Below, one piece after another: positions 36,225-44,675 of a stretch of DNA of 64,000 nucleotides. Under the pieces are notes generated by a model. It searched no databases. It was not told the origin of the DNA and was given only the letters and a program-made list of their open reading frames with translations. Each line of letters opens with the position of its first letter. The stretch's first letter is position 1. The stretch comes from Nonlabens xylanidelens (lineage in GTDB: Bacteria; Bacteroidota; Bacteroidia; Flavobacteriales; Flavobacteriaceae): the NCBI RefSeq assembly GCF_002934445.1, contig NZ_PTJE01000001.1:1054001-1118000 (forward strand), given 5' to 3'. Position numbers and translations under genes: made by a program.

Positions 36225-36833
36225 TTAGTTATCGTAAGAGTGTTTGTATTCCTGTCCAGTAACTATTTTTAACATGTCTTTTTCTAGCGACTCTCTAGGT
36301 CTTTCTACATAACGGCCTATTTCTTTTCCGTCTCTATAGAAAATAAAAGTAGGGACACGTTTTACATCATATCCAGAGACTAGGTCTGTAGGTTTTGATT
36401 TTGATCTGTCTACGGCAATCATAGTTACCTTATCAAGATCATAATAAGCAGCCTCTAGTATATGATAGAACTGAGGTACTTCTCTTTTAGAGTCTCCACA
36501 CCAGGTTCCCATATAAGCTCTTATCTCTATATCTACTAGAGCAACCTTAAGACCATCTATGCTTTCTTGATCTGGTTGATATGCTGCTAGACGACTGTTG
36601 AACCACTTGTCAAAAGGAGCTTGCATAAACGCATCTTTTTGAACCTCTCCAGATAAATTTCCAGACGCATCCTTGAGATAAGAAGTTGTAGCATCCATAG
36701 TAGGCAGTTCCTTAGTCACTTCGTCTACTTTATTTTCCATAGATGTTTTAGTAGTAGAAGCTGTAGTAGCCGTTTTTTGAGTTCCACAGGCAGTAAGTGT
36801 TACCGCAGCAAGTAGTATAAGTATCTTTTTCAT
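36225..36833 (-). CDS. Thioredoxin-fold lipoprotein with a single active-site Cys
   Basis: 202 residues. Lipobox TACG (Cys16) is followed by a Thr/Ser-rich linker (QKTATTASTTKTS). The C-terminal half has a thioredoxin fold: YMGTWCGDSKREVPQFYHIL, where the usual CxxC is CGDS, so only the first Cys remains, and VPTFIFYRDGKEIGRY with the cis-Pro. Such proteins may act in reduction of surface thiols or as chaperones. It lies 4 bases after gpmI in the same direction, so both share a transcript. Confidence 0.82.
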   Translation of the reverse strand: MKKILILLAAVTLTACGTQKTATTASTTKTSMENKVDEVTKELPTMDATTSYLKDASGNLSGEVQKDAFMQAPFDKWFNSRLAAYQPDQESIDGLKVALVDIEIRAYMGTWCGDSKREVPQFYHILEAAYYDLDKVTMIAVDRSKSKPTDLVSGYDVKRVPTFIFYRDGKEIGRYVERPRESLEKDMLKIVTGQEYKHSYDN

Positions 36834-36837
36834 ATTA

Positions 36838-38352
36838 CTAAATTAAGGAATTCTGAGTCATTTCTACCGGTTGTTGTGTTCCTATTAACTTTAAGATGGT
36901 AGGTGCGATGTCACCTAGTATTCCATCTTTCACCTCTTTAATATCTTTATCTACTATAATAATCGGGACAGGATTTGTCGTGTGAGCCGTATTTACAGAT
37001 CCGTCAGGATTAAGCATTACCTCACAGTTACCATGGTCTGCAATAACTATTACAGTGTAATTATTTTCAATAGCCGCAGTAATGACTTTATTTGCTGCAT
37101 CGTCCACAGCTTCACATGCTTTTACCGCTGCCTCCATAGAACCAGTGTGTCCTACCATATCCGGATTAGCAAAATTAAGGCATATAAAATCTGCTGCTTG
37201 ATTGTTGATTTCTGGAATAATACTGCTAGAAACACAGTCTATAGACATTTCTGGTTGCAGGTCGTATGTAGCTACTTTAGGAGAATTACACATCAATCTG
37301 CTTTCTCCATGAAAAGGTTCTTCCTGACCACCGTTAAAGAAAAATGTAACATGTGGATATTTTTCAGTTTCGGCAATACGTATTTGGGTTTTACCATCCT
37401 CAGATAATACCTGGCCTAAAGTGTTTTTAAGATTATCCTTCTCAAAGATGATTTTTACATTCTTGTAACTGTCATCATACTTTGTCATAGTCACATAGTA
37501 AAGATCTAGCGCATGCGTGTTTTGCTCATGGAAATCTTTTTGAGAGAGCATTTGTGTTAATTCGCGACCGCGATCAGTTCTATAATTAAAGAAAATAACC
37601 ACATCGCCATCTTCTACTAGTCCAGCAGGTTCTGTACCATTAAGAACTACTATAGGTTCTATAAACTCGTCAGTAATATCATTTTTATAATTTTCTTCTA
37701 TAGCAGCAACAGGATCGTGAGTAGGTGTTCCCATTCCATGAACAATCACGTCATAAGTTTTTTTAACTCGATCCCATCTCTGGTCTCTATCCATAGCAAA
37801 ATAACGTCCTGTGATGGTTGCTAGTTGTGCGTTTGTACCGCTTACATAATTAGTAATGTCTTTTACATAACCAGCACCTGCTTTAGGATCTACATCGCGA
37901 CCGTCAGTAAATGCATGTATAAAAACATCTTCTACGTCCATGTCTTGCGCTACATCAAGTAATGCCTTTAAATGATCTATATGTGCATGAACACCACCGT
38001 CAGATAATAAACCTAAGAAATGTACTTTTTTAGAATTCGCTTTCGCGAAAGCGAGAGCATCCACCAACACCTTCTCATCTTTAAGAGTGTCGTCTTTGAT
38101 CGCTTTATTGATTTTGGCTAGATCTTGATACACAATACGTCCAGCACCTAGATTCATGTGTCCTACCTCGCTGTTTCCCATTTGCCCTTCTGGTAGGCCT
38201 ACATGTTCACCATCAGTACGCAATGTAGCGTGCGGATATTTATAATATAAACTATCTATAAAAGGAGTATTAGCTTGTGCTATCGCACTTACTTTAGGGT
38301 CTTGTGTGATTCCCCAACCGTCGAGAATCATCAATATCGTTTTCTTATTCAA
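36838..38352 (-). CDS. gpmI: 2,3-bisphosphoglycerate-independent phosphoglycerate mutase
   Basis: 504 residues. Interconverts 3- and 2-phosphoglycerate in glycolysis and gluconeogenesis with two Mn ions. The start ILMILDGWGI carries the first metal Asp, MGNSEVGHMNLGAGR has the phosphorylated Ser, LLSDGGVHAHIDHLKAL and FTDGRDVDPKAG are present, and ADHGNCEVM supplies C-terminal metal ligands. Length agrees with the family (about 505-515). A palindrome at 38037-38054 encodes LAFAKANSKK; homologues, as I recall them, have other residues of the same number there, which points to substitution rather than insertion. Confidence 0.96.
   Translation of the reverse strand: MNKKTILMILDGWGITQDPKVSAIAQANTPFIDSLYYKYPHATLRTDGEHVGLPEGQMGNSEVGHMNLGAGRIVYQDLAKINKAIKDDTLKDEKVLVDALAFAKANSKKVHFLGLLSDGGVHAHIDHLKALLDVAQDMDVEDVFIHAFTDGRDVDPKAGAGYVKDITNYVSGTNAQLATITGRYFAMDRDQRWDRVKKTYDVIVHGMGTPTHDPVAAIEENYKNDITDEFIEPIVVLNGTEPAGLVEDGDVVIFFNYRTDRGRELTQMLSQKDFHEQNTHALDLYYVTMTKYDDSYKNVKIIFEKDNLKNTLGQVLSEDGKTQIRIAETEKYPHVTFFFNGGQEEPFHGESRLMCNSPKVATYDLQPEMSIDCVSSSIIPEINNQAADFICLNFANPDMVGHTGSMEAAVKACEAVDDAANKVITAAIENNYTVIVIADHGNCEVMLNPDGSVNTAHTTNPVPIIIVDKDIKEVKDGILGDIAPTILKLIGTQQPVEMTQNSLI
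38037..38054. repeat. Highly iterated palindrome copy 10 (in gpmI)
   Basis: TCGCTTTCGCGAAAGCGA, perfect 18 bp, read L-A-F-A-K-A-N on the gene strand. Confidence 0.9.
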
Positions 38353-38651
38353 TGTGTCAAAATTTGAACACCTAAGTTAAGAAAATCGCAGGATACTAGA
38401 TGGTATTTTGATGATTGTTTGCTTGTATTTCTACGAAAGCGATTGCGGTATTTTAAGAATTATATATCTAATCTCATTATAAGTCATTTCACTTATTTTA
38501 ATGACACTACTTAATTAAGGAATTAATATGTAGTATTGAATTAGAAGTGAGTATCTGAATTTAAGAGTATTAACTGTATGGTTTTTTAGTGGAAATGGCG
38601 GTACTGTTATTACATTTTTTCTTTTAATTACTCTATAACTTCAATTTTATT
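38353..38651. other. Intergenic region without recognised gene
   Basis: About 300 AT-rich bases upstream of gpmI (divergent) with many stops in all frames. The stretch CTACGAAAGCGA at 38431-38442 resembles half of the genomic palindrome. No exact TAnnTTTG element for either direction is seen. Confidence 0.5.
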
Positions 38652-38813
38652 ATGAATCAATTATCAAATCTTTCTCCATCAGTTTTAGTAGTGATGCTAA
38701 TTTTATCATTTTCAATAATATTGATAACGCTTTTAGCTATAATTCCTGATCATAAGAGGTTAACTGTTACGATAAGTTTCGTTAAAATAATTAAGTTAAT
38801 TTTCAATAATTAG
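38652..38813 (+). CDS. Small hypothetical membrane protein (53 aa)
   Basis: ATG 38652 to TAG 38811. After a polar start (MNQLSNLSPS) there is one strong hydrophobic helix (VLVVMLILSFSIILITLLAII) and then a basic tail (PDHKRLTVTISFVKIIKLIFNN). TACATTTT-like sequence about 40 bases upstream is a weak -7 candidate. It converges on the flavoprotein gene. No homologue recognised. Confidence 0.45.
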   Translation: MNQLSNLSPSVLVVMLILSFSIILITLLAIIPDHKRLTVTISFVKIIKLIFNN

Positions 38814-38827
38814 AAATTCAACTTCAT

Positions 38828-40036
38828 CTATTTACTTATCGCCCTAGCAATCATCCAGCCACCAGTCCAGGCATTTTGAAAATTAAAACCACCTGTGATG
38901 GCATCTATGTTTAAGATTTCACCAGCGAGATAAAGGTTTTCTTGTTTCTTAGAAGAGAAAGATTTGAAATTGATTTCTTTTAGGTCAACTCCACCTGCGG
39001 TAACAAACTCATCTTTAAAAGTACTTTTTCCATTAATAGAAAAAGAGCTTGCTGTTAAAAGTATGGTTAGATTTTCAAGATCAACGTTAGAACAATCTGC
39101 CCAGTTTTTTTCTGTGAGTGATATGCTATTTACTAGATGTTTCCATAATCGTTTAGGAAGATCAAATAACCACTCGTTACCAACTTGTTTTTTAGAGTTT
39201 TTTCTTCTTTCAAAAAGTGATTCTATACACTCTTGATGTGATACATAATTTAACCAATTGATAACTAGATCAAATTTATAATCGGTTTCATGCAGTTTTC
39301 TTGCACCCCAAGCGCTCATTTTTAAAATGGCAGGTCCAGAAAATCCCCAATGTGTAATTAATAAAGGTCCTTGAGATTCTAAATTTAAACTAGGTATAGT
39401 GACACTAGCTTCTATAGCAACACCTGCAAGTTCTGTTATCTGTTTGTCTACTATATTAAAAGTAAAAAGAGAAGGCACGGCATTGACAATTGTGTGGTCT
39501 AGTTTACTCATCATTTGCCAGACCTTGGGACTACTTCCAGCTGCTACTACCAGATTATTACTTGTAAAAGTGTCTGTTTTGGTTTTTAATTTCCAGTTTT
39601 CTGTTTTCTCTATAGAGGCTACATTCTGACTGGTGAGTATGTCGATTTTATGTTTTCGCGCAAGCGAGATGAAACAATCAATAATAGTTTGTGAAGAGTT
39701 AGAAATAGGAAACATACGGCCATCTTCTTCAATTTTTAATTCCACGCCACGCTCTTCAAACCAGGCGATGGTGTCGCCGGTCATAAAGCTATGAAATGGT
39801 CCTAGTAATTCCTTCTCGCCACGTGGGTAATTGCGTGATAGTGGTTTAGGTTCAAACTGTGCGTGAGTGACATTACATCTTCCACCTCCAGAAATACGCA
39901 CTTTTTGAAGTACATCTTTACCACGTTCTAAAATTGCAATTTTATGATTTTGAGATTGCTCTGCTAGATTAATTGCTGTAAAAAATCCAGCTGCGCCGCC
40001 GCCTATGATTATGGTGCTGTAGTTATTGTTGCTCAA
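38828..40036 (-). CDS. NAD(P)/FAD-dependent oxidoreductase (HI0933/BaiN family)
   Basis: 402 residues from a TTG at 40036 (MSNNNYSTIIIGGGAAGFF); ATG codons further up at 40102 and 40075 would add an implausible tail that overlaps the Y1 gene more. The dinucleotide-binding GGGAAGFFTAINLAE, family motif VRISGGGRCNVTH and the C-terminal LAGEILNIDAITGGFNFQNAWTGGW are diagnostic. BaiN-type proteins reduce C=C bonds in some bacteria; here the substrate is unknown. Overlaps the preceding Y1 transposase-like gene by 14 bases. A decayed palindrome lies at 39652-39666. Confidence 0.88.
   Translation of the reverse strand: MSNNNYSTIIIGGGAAGFFTAINLAEQSQNHKIAILERGKDVLQKVRISGGGRCNVTHAQFEPKPLSRNYPRGEKELLGPFHSFMTGDTIAWFEERGVELKIEEDGRMFPISNSSQTIIDCFISLARKHKIDILTSQNVASIEKTENWKLKTKTDTFTSNNLVVAAGSSPKVWQMMSKLDHTIVNAVPSLFTFNIVDKQITELAGVAIEASVTIPSLNLESQGPLLITHWGFSGPAILKMSAWGARKLHETDYKFDLVINWLNYVSHQECIESLFERRKNSKKQVGNEWLFDLPKRLWKHLVNSISLTEKNWADCSNVDLENLTILLTASSFSINGKSTFKDEFVTAGGVDLKEINFKSFSSKKQENLYLAGEILNIDAITGGFNFQNAWTGGWMIARAISK
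39652..39666. repeat. Degenerate palindrome copy (in flavoprotein gene)
   Basis: GTTTTCGCGCAAGCG differs at two positions from GCTTTCGCGAAAGCG. It may be a decayed or incipient copy. Confidence 0.5.
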
Positions 40037-40583
40037 AAGTAGGAATGAAAGAAGGGTTTGATTTAAAAGCCTCATGTGCTGCTGCAAAGTTAGCAGAATC
40101 ATTAAACAATTCTAGAACAAAGTCACGTTCTAAAAAAGTGATGTCGTTGTCCATAATTTCGTTATAAGAGGACCATGGATAGCTCATGATATGCTTAACT
40201 GTGCCGCTAGCTATAGGAAGGTGATGAGTGTGTAAAATTGTGTTTTTTAATAACTCATTTGATTCAATCAATTTTCTTTTAAAAGAATCTTCAAACAAAT
40301 CTCCTGATCGGTTATATGCCTTGTTATAAGACTGTGTATACTCAGAATGAAGGTTGTTAAATGCGTCAAGGATTTTTGACTCTGCCTCTTCTTTTGATTT
40401 AAGAATGATGTGGAATTGATCTTTAAGTAAACAAAAAGCAAGAATCTCACAAACCGGTGTTAGATGGTATTCCATCTTATTAATAAAGAAAGGGTAATTG
40501 CGAGACTCTTTAAAAATGTCAATCATGCCGTTTGCTTGATTGAAAATATGGTAATATCTATCACCTTCAATTTTATCGTACAT
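40023..40583 (-). CDS. Y1 (REP-associated) transposase-like protein
   Basis: 186 residues, similar in layout to RAYT/TnpA-REP proteins: YYHIFNQANG...IFKESRNYPFFINKM at the start, a central LLKDQFHIILK where active RAYTs have NHFHxx, and SYNKAYNRSGDLFEDSFKRK around the catalytic Tyr, then HHLPIASGTV...YPWSSYNEI. The first His of the HUH pair is Gln here (QFH), so metal binding and nicking could be lost. Not flanked by terminal repeats like an IS, but two hairpins lie just upstream at 40618-40646 and 40690-40714. It may be a domesticated single-copy gene. Confidence 0.8.
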   Translation of the reverse strand: MYDKIEGDRYYHIFNQANGMIDIFKESRNYPFFINKMEYHLTPVCEILAFCLLKDQFHIILKSKEEAESKILDAFNNLHSEYTQSYNKAYNRSGDLFEDSFKRKLIESNELLKNTILHTHHLPIASGTVKHIMSYPWSSYNEIMDNDITFLERDFVLELFNDSANFAAAHEAFKSNPSFIPTFEQQ

Positions 40584-40617
40584 AAAAGCAAGTTACATAC
40601 ATCGTGCATTTCCACCA

Positions 40618-40646
40618 AACATGCCAAGAGAAATACTTGGCATGTT
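40618..40646. repeat. REP-like hairpin 1 upstream of the Y1 gene
   Basis: AACATGCCAAG / CTTGGCATGTT, perfect 11-bp stem with a 7-base loop. No T-run follows on the minus strand. Confidence 0.65.
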
Positions 40647-40689
40647 GGTTACGATTAGTTTTGGTTTTTTAGGTGTTGTTAAGATTTGA

Positions 40690-40714
40690 CATACCAACTA
40701 TTTGTGTTGGTATG
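40690..40714. repeat. REP-like hairpin 2 between ALDH and Y1 gene
   Basis: CATACCAAC / GTTGGTATG, perfect 9-bp stem with a 7-base loop. The arm CATACCAA is close to CATGCCAA of hairpin 1, so the two may be related copies. It could also lie in the 3' UTR of the ALDH gene. Confidence 0.65.
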
Positions 40715-40734
40715 GTCTAAATCAATTCTCGATG

Positions 40735-42180
40735 TTAATACTCAATACAAACATTCTTAGGCTCTGTAAAGAAATCTAAGGCTTCAAAACCGCCTTCACG
40801 ACCTACACCACTGTCTTTTACACCGCCAAAAGGTGTGCGTAAATCTCTATTTAACCAGGTGTTTACCCATACTATTCCTGCATCTATCTCTTGCGTCATG
40901 CGCATAGTTCGCGATAGGTCGTTAGTCCATAGAGTAGCGCTTAGTCCATATTTAGTGCCGTTTGCGAGTTCCAGTGCGTGCGCCTCATCAGTAAATGGCA
41001 TTATGGTAACGACTGGTCCAAAGATTTCTTCTTGGTTCAATTTGCAGTCGTTAGAGCTTACTTCTATAACGGTAGGTTCTAGATAATAGCCGCCCTCAAA
41101 ATTTGCTACAGTTACACGATTTCCGCCAGTTAAGATGGTGTAATTTTTAGGTTCTGCTTTTGCTAGAGCGAGATACTCCTCAATCTTTTCTCTATGGCTA
41201 GCACTTACCACAGCACCAACTTTGGTGTTAGATTGCTCTGGATGACCTACGGTTAATTTCTTAATACGATTGACAAAATCTGTTTTAAATCGCTCGTAAA
41301 TATCTTGTTGTACAAAAATACGGCTACCACAAAGACATATCTGACCTTGGTTAGCAAAGGAAGATCGTACCGTAGTGTCTAACATTTTATCATAATCACA
41401 GTCGGCAAAGATGAGGTTGGGATTCTTACCGCCTAATTCTAGAGACAGTTTCTTAAACATGGGTGCAGCAGTTCTTGCGATGTGCGCTCCAGTAGTCGTG
41501 CCGCCAGTAAAACTGATCGCCTTGATGTGTGGATGTGTGACTATGGCCTGACCACAACTGGCGCCATTTCCATGGACTATATTTAAAACACCAGCTGGTA
41601 ATCCTGCTTTTTTTACAATCTCGCCGAGTAAGTAAGCTGTCGCAGGAGTGACCTCACTAGGTTTTGCAACCACACAATTCCCAGCAGCAATTGCAGGAGC
41701 AATTTTCCAAGAAAAAAGATACAAGGGCAAATTCCATGGAGAGATGCAACCCACGACTCCTATAGGTTTACGTAGCGTATAATTTATGGTGTTCTTACCT
41801 ATACTTTCATGGGATTTGCTCGCATATTGAGTAATCGCATTACCGTAAAACCTGAAGTTAGAAGACGCTCGCGGTATGTCCACAGCTTTTGCCAGCCATA
41901 AAGGTTTTCCATTATCACGACTTTCTGCAGCGGCTAGTTGCTCTATGTTTTCTTCAATTAGGGTTGCAATGCGCAACATGATTTTAGAACGCTCATCAAT
42001 TGTAGTATTCGACCATAATGGAAAAGTCGCTTTTGCTGCCTGATATGCCTTTTCTACATCGTCTTCATTTGAATTAGGAATCTCTCCATATATTTTTCCA
42101 GTTGCAGGTTCATAATTATCCAGCCAAAATCCTGATAAAGGAATTTGCTCTTCGTTATTGATGAAGTTGGTAATATCCAT
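40735..42180 (-). CDS. NAD-dependent aldehyde dehydrogenase (aminomuconate/hydroxymuconate semialdehyde type)
   Basis: 481 residues. ALDH motifs are complete: SPWNLPLYLFSWKIAPAIAAGN, SFTGGTTTGAHIA, LELGGKNPN (Glu general base), and GQICLCGSR with the nucleophile Cys. The pattern resembles 2-aminomuconic 6-semialdehyde dehydrogenase (ALDH8A1-like), which follows ACMSD in tryptophan catabolism. The ACMSD-like gene at 46959 and SDR at 45599 support this, though they are 4-5 kb away. General betaine-aldehyde dehydrogenase-like function is the alternative. Confidence 0.85.
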   Translation of the reverse strand: MDITNFINNEEQIPLSGFWLDNYEPATGKIYGEIPNSNEDDVEKAYQAAKATFPLWSNTTIDERSKIMLRIATLIEENIEQLAAAESRDNGKPLWLAKAVDIPRASSNFRFYGNAITQYASKSHESIGKNTINYTLRKPIGVVGCISPWNLPLYLFSWKIAPAIAAGNCVVAKPSEVTPATAYLLGEIVKKAGLPAGVLNIVHGNGASCGQAIVTHPHIKAISFTGGTTTGAHIARTAAPMFKKLSLELGGKNPNLIFADCDYDKMLDTTVRSSFANQGQICLCGSRIFVQQDIYERFKTDFVNRIKKLTVGHPEQSNTKVGAVVSASHREKIEEYLALAKAEPKNYTILTGGNRVTVANFEGGYYLEPTVIEVSSNDCKLNQEEIFGPVVTIMPFTDEAHALELANGTKYGLSATLWTNDLSRTMRMTQEIDAGIVWVNTWLNRDLRTPFGGVKDSGVGREGGFEALDFFTEPKNVCIEY

Positions 42181-42261
42181 GTAGTGTCGTAATTGGTTTT
42201 TTAAATATCCTTTGATAAAGAAATTTAGAGTTTAAAGATATGGAAAAGGTTTTTTGTGATT

Positions 42262-42279
42262 CCGCTTTCGCGAAAGCGG
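42262..42279. repeat. Highly iterated palindrome copy 11 (intergenic)
   Basis: CCGCTTTCGCGAAAGCGG, perfect 18 bp, in the 144-base gap between the divergent ALDH and NqrF-annotated gene, 34 bases upstream of the -7 element at 42313. Confidence 0.9.
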
Positions 42280-42312
42280 TATAACAATAACTATTAATCA
42301 CATTATGAATTA

Positions 42313-42320
42313 TATCTTTG
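42313..42320 (+). promoter_or_regulatory. -7 element (TATCTTTG), near leaderless start
   Basis: Exact TAnnTTTG ending 4 bases before the ATG at 42325, which predicts a transcript beginning at or next to the start codon. Confidence 0.5.
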
Positions 42321-42324
42321 TAAA

Positions 42325-42687
42325 ATGCTTACACCACTATCAGAACAGGAATTACACCAGCTGGCGATGAATATCGTAGGGAAAGAAATGGAAGAATTGG
42401 GATATGAGTTTTTATCCATTAACTCTAAACCTAAAAAAGATCCACAGTTTGTGGCTTTAAAGGATAAATTTCTTCATTTTGTTGTGGTACGTGCGGTTAC
42501 TTATCCTGCAAATCCGGTTCATTATGATGAGAAATTACTTCATATGATGCGCGATCATGGTAAAAAGTATAAAGCACGAACTTATTATGCTGGTGTAGGA
42601 CTGGCTAACTCTCGTAATTATGAAATGCCTGTACATCATCAAGATGATTATGTGGTGAATTTTGCAGGTTTAATAGAAATTAAATGA
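42325..42687 (+). CDS. Small conserved protein preceding ApbE (often annotated NqrF-like)
   Basis: 120 residues, no Cys cluster and no FAD or ferredoxin motif, so it is not a true NqrF. It has mixed alpha/beta character (ELGYEFLSINSKPKKDPQFVALKDKFLHFVVVRAVTYPANP) and a conserved-looking His/Tyr-rich end (HHQDDYVVNFAGLIEI). It overlaps apbE by 4 bases (ATGA), so a link to flavinylation is likely but its role is unknown. Confidence 0.75.
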   Translation: MLTPLSEQELHQLAMNIVGKEMEELGYEFLSINSKPKKDPQFVALKDKFLHFVVVRAVTYPANPVHYDEKLLHMMRDHGKKYKARTYYAGVGLANSRNYEMPVHHQDDYVVNFAGLIEIK

Positions 42688-43733
42688 AAAACGTCTTACT
42701 AGTATCGTGTTTATTATTGCTTTTTTCTTGTAAAGAAAAAAAAGCTGATGTTGTACGCCCAGAACCACAACAATTTGTAGGTAATGCTATAGGGACTACG
42801 TATTCTATAAAATTATTTGCAGACGATCAGATTAATGTTGAAAAAGATGTAGATAGTATTATTACTATGTTCAATAATTCTATGAGTACCTGGGTAAAGG
42901 GTTCTCTTATAAATAGAATCAACGCTGGAGAAGATAGTGTGCTGGTAGGGAAACCTTTTAAAGAGGTGTTTGAGCAAGCACAAGAGGTGTATCGCAAGAC
43001 TGATGGATACTTTGATCCTACGGTTGGGAATCTGGTAAATGCATATGGTTTTGGAGCAAATGGAGAGCAAGAGGTTATACCGTCACAAAAGAAAATAGAC
43101 AGCCTTAAACAATATGTAGGTTTTTATAAAATGTCTATAGTACCTACTACGGTTAAAGATTCTTTTTATATCAAATCTGACCAGAAAGGAATGTATCTAG
43201 AGTTTAATGCTATTGCCAAAGGTACACTGGTGGATTACATGGCACGGTTACTAGATGAAAAAGGAGTTAACGATTATCTAGTAGAGGTAGGCGGTGAGGT
43301 GGTGACTAAGGGTATGAATTTACAACGTGATGGTAAATGGTCTATAGGAATAGATGATCCTAAACAAAAACATGATGAGCGCGTTTACGTTACGGTCGTA
43401 GAGTTGTCTAATAAAGCTATGGCTGGTAGTGGTAATTACCGCAAGTTTAAAAAAGACCCTAAAAGCGGACAAGAATTTGTGCACACTGTTAACCCTATAA
43501 CAGGTAAAGCACAGCCTAGTGAGGTGTTAGGAGTGAATGTAATAGCTAACAACTGCACTCTAGCAGACGGATATGCAACAGCTTTTATGGCCATGCCACT
43601 AGAAAAATCTCGTGAATTATTGAAAAACTTAAAAGACCTAGAGGTAGTTATAATGTATACTGATGGTTATGGCTTGCTACGCTTTGAAGTAACGCCAGGT
43701 TTTCAAAGTTATGTGAAGCAGGCTGGTAAGTAG
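42684..43733 (+). CDS. apbE: FAD:protein FMN transferase ApbE, lipoprotein
   Basis: 349 residues with lipobox LFSC (Cys16). ApbE attaches FMN to Thr/Ser of periplasmic proteins such as NqrB/C and RnfG. Family marks: GNAIGTTYSIKLF, FNAIAKGTLVDYMARLL, VEVGGEVVTKG, and HTVNPITGKAQPSEVLGVNVIANNCTLADGYATAFM with metal-binding residues and the DG motif. The target flavoprotein is not in the window. Start ATG overlaps the preceding gene. Confidence 0.93.
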   Translation: MKNVLLVSCLLLLFSCKEKKADVVRPEPQQFVGNAIGTTYSIKLFADDQINVEKDVDSIITMFNNSMSTWVKGSLINRINAGEDSVLVGKPFKEVFEQAQEVYRKTDGYFDPTVGNLVNAYGFGANGEQEVIPSQKKIDSLKQYVGFYKMSIVPTTVKDSFYIKSDQKGMYLEFNAIAKGTLVDYMARLLDEKGVNDYLVEVGGEVVTKGMNLQRDGKWSIGIDDPKQKHDERVYVTVVELSNKAMAGSGNYRKFKKDPKSGQEFVHTVNPITGKAQPSEVLGVNVIANNCTLADGYATAFMAMPLEKSRELLKNLKDLEVVIMYTDGYGLLRFEVTPGFQSYVKQAGK

Positions 43734-43797
43734 TTTTCATTTCTCTAAGGGTAGAATTAATTCTACTCTTGAGGAAAAGGTATCTTAGAATAGGAGA

Positions 43798-44562
43798 TTA
43801 CTTCTTTACCACAGGAATTAACTCGCCAGACGCTAGTCTATAGCGATCTACTTGTTTTGCGCCTAATTCTTTAGTGTAATCTACAGCGTCTACTATAAAT
43901 CCTATGTGATCTAGACGTTCAAAATAATCCATTCCGTATACGCGCACGTGATCGTACTGTCCAAAAATGCGAGCACGTTCTTTACGGTCTGTAATAGAAT
44001 CGTCTTCAAAGGTTTCTTCTCGATCATTTTCTAATGGTATTTGCAAGATCGCAGTACCGCTAGGTTTAAGAACTCGGTAGATTTCTTGCATCGCTGTCTG
44101 ATCATCTGTAATGTGTTCTAAAACGTGATTACAAAGAATAAAATCAAACTCATTATCAGCAAATGGCAGGTTACAGATATCTGCATGAACATCAGCTAAT
44201 GGAGAGTTGAGGTCTGTTGTGGTGTAATCTATAGTTTTGCTTTCCTTGAACAATTTATAAAAACATTGCTCTGGAGCAAAGTGTAATAACTTTTGAGGTC
44301 TTGTAAGTAAATCGGTTTTGTGTTTTAAGTACAGCCATAACAATCTATGGCGTTCTAAAGAAAGCGTAGATGGAGATAATACATTTTCACGCACACTTTC
44401 ATAACCATAAGGTAAGAAGCTCTTAAAAGTTTTTCCATCGATAGGGTCTTCATATCGATCACCACGATACCACCAAGCGATTAGTGGACGCACATAGTAA
44501 CTTAAACTTATAAGCCAAGGTCTAGGGATGAGGTTGAGAAAGAATTTGAAGAGGCGTTTCAT
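43798..44562 (-). CDS. SAM-dependent class I methyltransferase
   Basis: 254 residues. N-terminal region has several aromatic and basic residues (PRPWLISLSYYVRPLIAWWYRG), suggesting membrane association. The methyltransferase core holds LLHFAPEQCFYKLF, DLNSPLADVHADICNLPFADNEFDFILCNHVLEHI, and RVLKPSGTAILQIP. This resembles methyltransferase-11 proteins acting on glycans or small molecules, but the substrate cannot be named. Single gene between apbE and map. Confidence 0.85.
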   Translation of the reverse strand: MKRLFKFFLNLIPRPWLISLSYYVRPLIAWWYRGDRYEDPIDGKTFKSFLPYGYESVRENVLSPSTLSLERHRLLWLYLKHKTDLLTRPQKLLHFAPEQCFYKLFKESKTIDYTTTDLNSPLADVHADICNLPFADNEFDFILCNHVLEHITDDQTAMQEIYRVLKPSGTAILQIPLENDREETFEDDSITDRKERARIFGQYDHVRVYGMDYFERLDHIGFIVDAVDYTKELGAKQVDRYRLASGELIPVVKK

Positions 44563-44568
44563 ATGTTG

Positions 44569-44593
44569 TCATTCCGCAACTGAAGCGGAATCT
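44569..44593. repeat. REP-like element GTCATTCCGC...GCGGAATC
   Basis: ATTCCGC / GCGGAAT pair over 7 bp around AACTGAA and are bordered by TC and CT. GTCATTCC ... GGAATC elements of this sort occur dispersed between genes in many Bacteroidota genomes. Located between the methyltransferase and map genes, which are otherwise separated by 113 bases. Confidence 0.5.
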
Positions 44594-44675
44594 GTTTTTA
44601 ATATCGCATTATTCTTAGTGTTCTGAAATCTTCTTCCCAACGCTAAAAACTGTGATTTCTTTTTCCTTCTACTCT

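Noticed and set aside
38828..40102. Flavoprotein start at ATG 40102
   Set aside because: It adds 22 residues unlike the family and overlaps the Y1 gene by 80 bases; TTG 40036 gives the usual short lead into the GGGAAG motif.
40618..40714. The two hairpins as Rho-independent terminators of the ALDH gene
   Set aside because: No T-run follows either stem on the minus strand.
42325..42687. A true NqrF subunit
   Set aside because: At 120 residues it lacks the ferredoxin Cys cluster and the FAD/NADH domains.
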